This document shows, piece after piece, positions 1 through 6,286 of a stretch of 17,374 nucleotides of DNA. Under the pieces are notes generated by a model. That model worked only from the letters and a program-made list of their open reading frames with translations, ran no database searches and was not told the origin of the DNA. Within the stretch, counting starts at the first letter, position 1. Each line of letters begins with the position of its first letter. The position numbers were made by a program, and so were the translations under genes. The stretch comes from CAYJAD01 sp964370675 (GTDB lineage Bacteria; Desulfobacterota; Desulfovibrionia; Desulfovibrionales; Desulfovibrionaceae): contig CAYJKC010000042.1 in NCBI GenBank assembly GCA_964370675.1, positions 1 to 17,374 of the forward strand, given 5' to 3'.

Positions 1-6
1 AAATAT

Positions 7-39
7 AAAAACCCCACATGCTGCACATATGGGGTTTTT
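7..39 (-). terminator. Intrinsic terminator downstream of the chemoreceptor gene
   Basis: The arms at 7-16 and 30-39 form a perfect 10-bp stem (AAAAACCCCA / TGGGGTTTTT). After one C/A mismatch, three more pairs close a 5-nt loop. Both strands carry a T-run after the stem, so it could act in both directions. It starts 23 bp past the chemoreceptor stop codon, so it most likely ends that transcript. Confidence 0.8.
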
Positions 40-62
40 GTATTTTTCACTCACTATATAGT

Positions 63-2135
63 TTAGCTATTTTTCAAACCTTCAATGATATTAGATAACT
101 CCTGAGCCTGTGTAGAAAGATCTTGCACAGCAGATGATGCTTCTTGCATAGCAACACTAGTATTAGAAGCTATATCATTAATTTGCTCAATAGCACTATT
201 CATCTCGCTAACTGTGGCAGATTGTTCTTCACTAGCTGTAGCAATGGATCGCACCTCAGTAGCACTATGTTCTGTTATTTCAAGAATATCTTGCAAAGCA
301 TCACCACTCATATTAGCAAGCTCGGTTGCATCTTCAATACTACTTACAGCTATATCAACTTGCTTTACATTACTTTCGGTACTAGCCTGTATAGCACTAA
401 TGGCATTTGCTACGTCTGTAGTTGAAGAAATGGTTTTCTCCGCAAGTTTGCGCACTTCATCAGCAACAACAGCAAAACCACGTCCTGCTTCGCCTGCTCG
501 CGCAGCCTCAATAGCAGCATTAAGAGCAAGCAAGTTTGTTTGGTCTGCAATATCAGAAATAACCCCCATAACTGTCGTAATGGATTGGGCATGCTCAGCC
601 AAGGCATTCATGTTTTCACGTAATACCATCGATTCTTGTTGTACACGGGTAATAGATTCTTTGCATTTTTTGGTAATTTCTGCACCATGCATAGCCTTTT
701 CTTTAGCACTTTCTGTAAGTTCAGCACTAGAGCCTGAGCTTTTTGCCACTTCAATAATAGTAGCATTCATCTGCTCCATGGCCACGGCAGTATGTGTGAT
801 ACGACTTGCTTGATCCTGAGCACTTTGAGAAGAAATCTCAACCTGCGAAGAAAGCCTTTCTGATGCAGAAGCAACAATATTAACCACGTCTTCTAATTGA
901 CGAGCTGCATCAAGTAAACCTTCACGGCGAGCCTTACCTGCAGCTTCAGCTGCTTCAAAGGCTTTTTGTTTTGCCTCTTCAGCTTCAGCCACAGCTTTTT
1001 TTGCTTCATTAGTTGCATTAGTTGCTTCAGTAACCATTTTTGCAAGATTTGTAATCATGGTGCGTAAACCAAGGGCGAGGTCCGAAATTTCATCACCGCG
1101 CTTGATAGCTGTATCAAGACCGTCTTCTTGCTCCTTAGTAAGTTCTAAATTACCTGCCGCAACATAAGTAGCAATTTCAGATCCACGGCTCATATTATTT
1201 GAAATGCCTTTAGCAACCACAAAAATTACAATGCTTGTTATTGCTGCAATAATGGCAGCAAGAATAAGAATTTCATAAATTAATATAGTTGCATCGTGTA
1301 AAACCTCTGACACAGGTGTATCTATTACTACATACCAATCAGTCACTGGAACATGTGCAAAAAAACCAACCATCTCCTCACCTTCAAAATCATAGGTAGA
1401 GGATCCATTTTTTTGAGCTGCTATATAAGCACTTTGCGGTTCTGATGCATCACTAGTACCAATAAATTCTTCATTATTATCCATGATTATAGTAAACTTT
1501 GAATCATAAACATAGGGGGACATGCTTGGAGTTAAAGCAATAGAACCTACAGAATTTTTATTAAGTGCAGCAAGGTCCAATTTAAACATGACCGTGCCTA
1601 TGACTCTACCATCTTGCACAACAGGTGCACCTACAAATGCACTTAACTGCTTTGTTTGCTTAGAAATCCTTACCTCAACTTTATTTTCACCTTTAAGTGC
1701 AAATTGAACCGACTCATAATCGGCTATATCTGTACCTACAAATGATGGAGTACTATGTGTCAAAATTATCCCATCTGCATTGGTAATAAAGCAAGATGAT
1801 ATATCCCTATAATCATCCACTATTTTAACTATGTAGTCAAAAATTCTCTTTTTTAATAGCTCATGCTCAGGGCTACTATCTTGCAAGGCTTCTTGAGCAA
1901 CAAACTGCCTAACGGTTGAAATACTACCTGTAGAATTTGAAACATCAATAATATAGCTAATGATATTATTAAGTTCACTTGCTTGCACACGAGTAAGCTC
2001 TTGTAATTGCAAACGCGCTGTGGCTAGGGAGTCAGACCTAACTTGCACACCAGAAAAAATTGCTAAAGCAATAAGTCCAATAATAGCTGGTGCTAAAATA
2101 TAAAGCATCATTTTCGCTAACAACTTCAACTTCAT
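63..2135 (-). CDS. Methyl-accepting chemotaxis protein with dCache-type sensor domain
   Basis: A transmembrane chemoreceptor of 690 residues that would pass ligand signals to CheW/CheA. Residues 8-30 are a first membrane helix. About 35-282 is a periplasmic sensor with Cache features (CFITNADGIILTHS near 115-128, then a PVVQDGRVIGTV strand). A second membrane helix spans about 284-308, and a HAMP domain about 309-362 contains GDEISDL. An Ala/Glu-rich helical linker (about 370-405) leads to the signalling domain, whose conserved hairpin tip (DQTNLLALNAAIEAARAGEA onward) lies at about 530-565. There is no C-terminal NWETF-like CheR/CheB tether. The ATG is preceded by AGAGGA at a normal distance. 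A sigma-28 promoter upstream points to expression with the flagellar regulon. No che or fla gene is nearby, so it is an orphan receptor; the ligand is unknown. The Ala/Glu linker is of a kind I associate with Desulfovibrio receptors. Confidence 0.95.
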   Translation of the reverse strand: MKLKLLAKMMLYILAPAIIGLIALAIFSGVQVRSDSLATARLQLQELTRVQASELNNIISYIIDVSNSTGSISTVRQFVAQEALQDSSPEHELLKKRIFDYIVKIVDDYRDISSCFITNADGIILTHSTPSFVGTDIADYESVQFALKGENKVEVRISKQTKQLSAFVGAPVVQDGRVIGTVMFKLDLAALNKNSVGSIALTPSMSPYVYDSKFTIIMDNNEEFIGTSDASEPQSAYIAAQKNGSSTYDFEGEEMVGFFAHVPVTDWYVVIDTPVSEVLHDATILIYEILILAAIIAAITSIVIFVVAKGISNNMSRGSEIATYVAAGNLELTKEQEDGLDTAIKRGDEISDLALGLRTMITNLAKMVTEATNATNEAKKAVAEAEEAKQKAFEAAEAAGKARREGLLDAARQLEDVVNIVASASERLSSQVEISSQSAQDQASRITHTAVAMEQMNATIIEVAKSSGSSAELTESAKEKAMHGAEITKKCKESITRVQQESMVLRENMNALAEHAQSITTVMGVISDIADQTNLLALNAAIEAARAGEAGRGFAVVADEVRKLAEKTISSTTDVANAISAIQASTESNVKQVDIAVSSIEDATELANMSGDALQDILEITEHSATEVRSIATASEEQSATVSEMNSAIEQINDIASNTSVAMQEASSAVQDLSTQAQELSNIIEGLKNS

Positions 2136-2193
2136 AACATATTCCTCTGTTATTATAAAATATTACACCATTAAAACTTTTGCCATAGTAAGC

Positions 2194-2220
2194 TTATCGA
2201 CATATTAAAAAAAAACTTAG
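2194..2220 (-). promoter_or_regulatory. Sigma-28 (FliA-type) promoter of the chemoreceptor
   Basis: On the minus strand, CTAAGTTT at 2220-2213 is followed by exactly 11 nt and then GTCGATAA at 2201-2194. The bacterial flagellar sigma consensus is TAAAGTTT-N11-GCCGATAA, so the boxes match 6/8 and 7/8 with ideal spacing. Transcription would start near 2187, giving a leader of about 50 nt. A motility sigma factor fits a chemoreceptor gene. Confidence 0.8.
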
Positions 2221-2363
2221 CCCTCATGCTATTTACATGCTTTAAGGATGTCAACCATATTTGAAGCATAATGTAAATCCCAAATCGTTATTTTTGCACA
2301 AATATTACAACAAGACTACCCCTTAGCTCCGTCTATCCTCTCTTTGCTTGCCCACATACCTCC

Positions 2364-2388
2364 TACATGATACATATCTTACATGATA
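2364..2388. repeat. Two direct copies of TACATGATA, 16 bp apart
   Basis: TACATGATA occurs at 2364-2372 and again, identical, at 2380-2388. The copies lie about 95 bp upstream of the glycosyltransferase start. Spacing of about 1.5 helical turns could suit a regulator binding direct half-sites, but the function is unknown and chance in AT-rich DNA is possible. Confidence 0.4.
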
Positions 2389-2479
2389 AAAATACACGGT
2401 AGCACTACAGATATTTAGCATATTTTAACCCTGCTCGTGATAAATTGAGTTCAGATAGTTATTGGCATACGAGTTAATA

Positions 2480-3523
2480 ATGAATTTTAGCAATTCCCGC
2501 GCATTTAATGCGCAAGATTTTATAAGCTCTGAAGCTGACTTTGCAAAGCTTGATGCCCCACGCCCTTTGGGTTTAAGTGGGCATTTACGTGTGCGCAATG
2601 AGGCTTTGACCCTACGCGCTTGCCTTGACTCTTGCCTTCCATTTTTAGATGAACTAATTATTACCTATAACGATTCAACTGATAATACTGAAGATATTTT
2701 ACATGAATATGCTGCACGTTATGCACAGAAAATTCGCCTTTATTGGTATCCACTAGAGTGGGGGCCTTGCCGTGGCAAGAAGCAATTACGTCCCCTCGGA
2801 CATCTGGCACAATTTTGCAACTTTGGTTATACTAAGATTAACTATGCTTTTTATATGAAAATTGATGGTGACCAAGTATATTTTACAAAAAAAATGCTTT
2901 TTATTAAGCAAATGCTCTACAAATATGCAAAATTAACCCAAGAAAAACCTATTCCCCACTCTGTACCCTTAAGCAGTCCACAAGACAGCCCACAAGCATT
3001 TTATGAAAAAAGCATTGCCAAGATGTTAAATATTAAAAAGAAATATAGCTTTGTGCTTGGTGGGCTTGAAGCTTGTTATAATGATGGTGAGCTTTATGTA
3101 TATACGCTTGAAAATTTAGATGAAAAACCACTCTTTAATGGATTTTTCGGTGATACATTTATTGTAAACCCTAGCTCTGCACAGCGTTATCACATGCAGG
3201 GGGATTATTATGAAATTTTTCCACACACTAATACCACTTGCGTGACCCTTGGTCTTGTATGGGTTCATCTTGGTTATGTAAAGACCATGAGCCATATACC
3301 GCAAAGCACTGTTGTTGCCTTACGTAATGCTGCTGAATTTACATGGCAAACACTATATGAATGCATAAACACTAGACCTACCAAAGACATCAAGACACAT
3401 AACATTTATAAGAATATCATACGGCAGTATTGGGAAAGAGATGTAAAAACCTATTTAACCAAAGAGTTTTACGATAAGTACTTTCCGCATATTTTAAATT
3501 CTCTGGAACAAAAAAGTTTTTAA
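2480..3523 (+). CDS. Putative GT2-like glycosyltransferase (GT-A fold)
   Basis: A soluble protein of 347 residues. The N-terminal half has GT-A family 2 features: a first beta strand with SGHLRVRNEA (about 33-42) followed by a helix rich in Leu/Cys, then DELIITYNDSTDNTEDIL (about 57-74) with the ND-S-D-T motif that contacts the nucleotide sugar. MKIDGDQVYF (about 126-135) supplies a DxD-like metal-binding motif. The C-terminal half (VWVHLGYVK, about 260-268, and an aromatic-rich tail) matches nothing I can name. There are no membrane helices or signal peptide. An in-frame TTG at 2462 would add 6 residues, but ATG at 2480 has GAG 6 nt upstream and is preferred. It stands alone between two minus-strand units, so the acceptor (surface glycan, flagellin or other) cannot be inferred. 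Confidence 0.75.
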   Translation: MNFSNSRAFNAQDFISSEADFAKLDAPRPLGLSGHLRVRNEALTLRACLDSCLPFLDELIITYNDSTDNTEDILHEYAARYAQKIRLYWYPLEWGPCRGKKQLRPLGHLAQFCNFGYTKINYAFYMKIDGDQVYFTKKMLFIKQMLYKYAKLTQEKPIPHSVPLSSPQDSPQAFYEKSIAKMLNIKKKYSFVLGGLEACYNDGELYVYTLENLDEKPLFNGFFGDTFIVNPSSAQRYHMQGDYYEIFPHTNTTCVTLGLVWVHLGYVKTMSHIPQSTVVALRNAAEFTWQTLYECINTRPTKDIKTHNIYKNIIRQYWERDVKTYLTKEFYDKYFPHILNSLEQKSF

Positions 3524-3608
3524 TATGAACCACCCCAACATAATTACAACTAACTAAAATAACAAACTAAATAGTCGATTGTACATAGTCAAGCAATATT
3601 TTTTCACA

Positions 3609-4283
3609 CTATCCCCGTGCTTTAGTTAGAAGCTTTTCTTCGTCTAAAATATGTACAGTATTTCCTTCTAAGGCTAGAGCACCACAATCTACAAAAAGGG
3701 ATAATTGCCGTGAAACGGTTTCTCGTGCAAGACCAAGCAAATTTGCTAAATCATTACGTGAAATGGCAAGATGTATTTTTTGGGAATTTTTTTCAAGAGA
3801 AATCCTGTGAAGAATATAACCAGCCACGCGCGTAGCAGCATTACGCTCACTCTGAGCAGCAATTTTATGCAATAACATGCGTTGCCTTGCTGCAAAAATA
3901 GAGAGTAGGCGTGAAGCAAGAGTAGGAATTTCTTGTATTAATTTGTGGCAATTCTGTGCAGAAATAAAAAGTGTGTGGACTTTCTTTAAAGCTATTGCAG
4001 TGGCAGGATAAGTATTTTTTTGAAAAACAGCACCTTCTCCCACGATATGCCCGGGTCGCACAAGAAAAAGCATAATTTCCTTTCCGTCTAAGGTGGTACG
4101 AATCACCTTTACGTGGCCTTCAATCACAATATATATCCCAAAGGCCTCTTGACCTTCTTCAAAAAGGCAATTCATGGCTTTGAACTCTCTTTTTTGTAGG
4201 CAGGTAGATATGCGCTCATATTCTTGAGCAGATAAATCTTGTAGCAACGCTATATGCTGTAATTGATCACGATAATTTTTCAC
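3609..4283 (-). CDS. hcpR: Crp/Fnr-family transcriptional regulator, HcpR-like
   Basis: Regulator of 224 residues. An N-terminal cNMP-binding-type effector domain (about 15-115) has a beta-roll ending in RPGHIVGEGAVFQ (about 76-88). It is followed by a dimerisation helix (about 115-145) and a C-terminal winged helix. The HTH is at about 174-196, with recognition helix ARETVSRQL containing R187, E188 and R192, equivalent to the CRP residues that read TGTGA. There is no cysteine pattern for an FNR-type FeS cluster. It lies 62 bp downstream of hcp on the same strand, the pairing seen for HcpR, the Crp/Fnr regulator of hcp and nitrosative stress in Desulfovibrio. HcpR of Desulfovibrio is reported to bind haem and sense NO; nothing here proves this for this copy. 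The start is GTG, the only start codon after an in-frame stop, with a poor Shine-Dalgarno. The symbol rests on context as well as family. Confidence 0.8.
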   Translation of the reverse strand: MKNYRDQLQHIALLQDLSAQEYERISTCLQKREFKAMNCLFEEGQEAFGIYIVIEGHVKVIRTTLDGKEIMLFLVRPGHIVGEGAVFQKNTYPATAIALKKVHTLFISAQNCHKLIQEIPTLASRLLSIFAARQRMLLHKIAAQSERNAATRVAGYILHRISLEKNSQKIHLAISRNDLANLLGLARETVSRQLSLFVDCGALALEGNTVHILDEEKLLTKARG

Positions 4284-4301
4284 AACTTTATGTTATTTTT
4301 G

Positions 4302-4333
4302 ACTGTGCAACAGAAAATACTCTGCCGCACAGT
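4302..4333 (-). other. Stem-loop between hcp and the regulator gene
   Basis: ACTGTGC at 4302-4308 pairs perfectly with GCACAGT at 4327-4333. Inside, CAGA (4311-4314) pairs with TCTG (4321-4324) across a 2x2 internal loop, leaving a 6-nt apical loop. On the transcribed (minus) strand no T-run follows, so it is not a standard terminator. It ends 18 nt before the GTG start, so it may be an RNA-processing, stability or partial-attenuation element. It could also be an extended inverted repeat for protein binding. Confidence 0.55.
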
Positions 4334-4345
4334 TTTATTAATTTA

Positions 4346-5962
4346 CTATGTTTTCAGGAGAGTTGCAAGGTCTTCGTCAGCAGTAGTAATAGGTTGTATT
4401 TGCCATTTATCCACCAAAACTTGTAAAACATCCGGCGAAATAAAAGAAGGCAACGATGGACCAAGTCGCACATTTTTTACACCTAATGCCAATAATGTCA
4501 GTAAAATAGACACAGCCTTTTGCTCATACCACGACAGAACCAATGACAAAGGTAAATCGTTCACTGTACATTGTAAAGCCTCAGCTAAAGCAATGGCTAC
4601 CTGCACAGCAGCATAGGCATCATTACATTGTCCTACATCCAGCAAGCGTGGAAATGGTCCAAGGGTTCCTAAATCTTTATCAAAAAACCTAAATTTACCA
4701 CAAGCAAGAGTCAAAATTAATGTATCTTTCGGACTTTTTTCTACAAATTCAGTATAATAATTGCGCCCAGGCTTTGCACCATCACAGCCACCCACAAGGA
4801 ATATATGCTTTAAAGCACCACTTTTTACAGCATCAAGCACTGCCGGCGTTGCATCAAGTAAAGTTTTACGCCCAAAGCCCACGGTAACATGCCCTTTCTC
4901 CATATCATCGGAAAAACCATCCATACTCAAAGCTTTTTCGATAACTTTTGAAAAATCACCTTGTGGACAATGTTCCACATGAGGATAACCTACAGCACCA
5001 GTGGTAAATATTTTATCCCCATGACTGCCGGGATTTTGAATACAGTTAGTAGTAAAAAGCACTGCCCCTGGAAAATCTGCCATTTCTTTCTGCTGATTTT
5101 GCCACGCTGTGCCAAAATGTCCTGCAAGGTGAGTAAAAGCTTTTAACTTAGGATAAGCATGTGCAGGTAACATTTCTCCGTGAGTGTAGATGTTTATGCC
5201 TCTACCCACTGTTTGCTGCAATAAATTATATAAATCAAGCAAATCATGCCCAGAAATCACTATAGCTTTACCCTTTTTTTGTCCAAGAGCCACCTGTGTT
5301 GGCTCCGGATGCCCAAAGTGCTGAGTGTTGCCCCTTTCTAAAAGTTCCATAGCAAGTAAATTTGCATGACCACATTCCATGACAAGATCTAGCCAATCCT
5401 GCATAGTACGTTCTTCTATATGACCTTGTTTGTCAGCTATACCGGCTGATAAAGCTCTTTTAATAAAGGTATATATACTAGCATCATACTCCCCCAAAAT
5501 TGCAGCATGGTCAGCATAAGCGGCTACACCCTTAGTGCCATAAAGAAGTATCTGCATAAGTGAGTTGATGTTAATGTCTGCAGACATGGAATCCACTGAC
5601 CAAGCATTTTTTTCAATATCATCTAAAGCTTTTTGACAAGACTCAGCATCAAATTGTGGCGAACATCCAAGCTTTTCAGCAATTTTTTTACGCAAAATTA
5701 TGCACTCTTTAATACAGCTTTGTAAAGCTTCTTCATCAAAATTTACATTAGTCAACGTTCTAAAAAGTGCTTTGGCTATAAACACATCTATTTGAGAGTC
5801 AGTTATCCCTTTAGCATCGGCTTTCAGGCTTGTTTGGGCAAGAAGACGTAATGCATACACTAATTCATCTTGTATTTTAGCGGTGCTGTCTTTTTTTCCG
5901 CACACGCCTATTTTCTCACAGGCTTTTTCTTTGGCTCTTTGTTCACATTGATTACAATACAT
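4346..5962 (-). CDS. hcp: Hybrid cluster protein (hydroxylamine reductase, class I)
   Basis: Cytoplasmic iron-sulfur enzyme of 538 residues. Family members reduce hydroxylamine in vitro and are implicated in NO detoxification and protein S-nitrosylation. The N-terminal cubane ligands are C3, C6, C15 and C21, the spacing of the Desulfovibrio class I enzyme. All expected hybrid-cluster ligands are visible: H239 (SGHDL), E263 (HGEML), C307 (TTNCIQNP), C393 (GGCDGAKPGR, the persulfidated cysteine), C421 (LACGKFRF), C446 (GQCNDAYAAV), E480 and K482 (WYEQKA). Length is normal, with no truncation. The ATG has a strong AGGAG six bases upstream. A CRP-type palindrome lies about 100 bp upstream and a Crp/Fnr gene follows, so NO-responsive control is likely. 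No hcr reductase gene or ferredoxin gene is adjacent, so the electron donor is encoded elsewhere. Confidence 0.97.
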   Translation of the reverse strand: MYCNQCEQRAKEKACEKIGVCGKKDSTAKIQDELVYALRLLAQTSLKADAKGITDSQIDVFIAKALFRTLTNVNFDEEALQSCIKECIILRKKIAEKLGCSPQFDAESCQKALDDIEKNAWSVDSMSADININSLMQILLYGTKGVAAYADHAAILGEYDASIYTFIKRALSAGIADKQGHIEERTMQDWLDLVMECGHANLLAMELLERGNTQHFGHPEPTQVALGQKKGKAIVISGHDLLDLYNLLQQTVGRGINIYTHGEMLPAHAYPKLKAFTHLAGHFGTAWQNQQKEMADFPGAVLFTTNCIQNPGSHGDKIFTTGAVGYPHVEHCPQGDFSKVIEKALSMDGFSDDMEKGHVTVGFGRKTLLDATPAVLDAVKSGALKHIFLVGGCDGAKPGRNYYTEFVEKSPKDTLILTLACGKFRFFDKDLGTLGPFPRLLDVGQCNDAYAAVQVAIALAEALQCTVNDLPLSLVLSWYEQKAVSILLTLLALGVKNVRLGPSLPSFISPDVLQVLVDKWQIQPITTADEDLATLLKT

Positions 5963-6286
5963 ATATAGCTCCTTTTTTCAAAACCTTATTCTAATTTATT
6001 CTCAAGACATAGAGTCTTTCTGCACAATTGATAAATAAATAATTTTGTTTTGTTAGTGACCCACATCACAAAAACAAAACAATGCTAATACTTTTTATAT
6101 TCATTGAATAATAAAAGTTTATATTTTTAATAGTTATAAGATATTTTATAATATTTGAGGAGATTTACAATCAATGTTACATAGGTCTTGTGCTTACAAA
6201 AAAAGGATTTAAGGGACAGTTGGTTAAAACGCCTTACAGAGTTTGACCAAACTGTTCACTTATTACGCGGTTTTGATTAACTTTAC
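5963..6286. other. Intergenic region between the kinase end and hcp
   Basis: AT-rich region of 324 bp containing the hcp ribosome-binding site (5971-5975 region), the CRP-type palindrome and the probable hcp promoter. Just beyond the kinase stop, ACAGTTGGT (6216-6224) and ACCAAACTGT (6246-6255) can pair with one bulge. A T7 run on the minus strand (6204-6198) lies 11 nt beyond, too far for a standard intrinsic terminator, so kinase termination is only weakly supported. A 12-codon plus-strand ORF at 6174 has poor signal spacing and is not called. Confidence 0.5.
6053..6072 (-). promoter_or_regulatory. CRP-type palindromic operator upstream of hcp
   Basis: TTAGTGA at 6053-6059 and TCACAAA at 6066-6072 form an inverted repeat with a 6-nt spacer, symmetrical at 6 of 7 positions. 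This matches the CRP architecture TGTGA-N6-TCACA at 9 of 10 core bases. It is centred about 100 bp before the hcp start. If it sat at -41.5, transcription would begin near 6021, and AT-rich -10-like sequence (TATTTAT on the minus strand, about 6037-6031) lies a little upstream of that point. The likely binder is the adjacent HcpR-like protein, whose recognition helix has the CRP R-E-x-x-x-R pattern. Confidence 0.6.

Larger units (their letters stand above)
2136..2479. other. Intergenic region between divergent chemoreceptor and glycosyltransferase genes
   Basis: About 340 bp of AT-rich sequence without a credible coding region. It holds the chemoreceptor ribosome-binding site and sigma-28 promoter on the left, and the direct repeat at 2364-2388 on the right. 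No convincing sigma-70 promoter for the rightward gene was found; TTGCTT near 2344 followed by CATGAT-like hexamers is too weak to call. Confidence 0.6.

Noticed and set aside
214..813. Plus-strand open frame of 199 codons inside the chemoreceptor gene
   Set aside because: It lies wholly opposite a well-supported signalling domain, has no ribosome-binding site, and its composition is what reverse-reading an Ala/Ser/Thr-rich helical protein gives.
4263..4616. Plus-strand open frame opposite the 3' end of hcp
   Set aside because: It overlaps conserved hcp coding sequence antisense and has no recognisable domain or start signal.
6174..6212. Possible 12-codon leader peptide with GGAG upstream
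   Set aside because: It is on the strand opposite both flanking genes, the spacing is 11 nt, and it leads to no plus-strand gene.
6198..6255. Terminator for the hybrid kinase
   Set aside because: The pairing has a bulge and a loop of about 20 nt, and the T-run is 11 nt away; mentioned in the intergenic entry but not strong enough to call.
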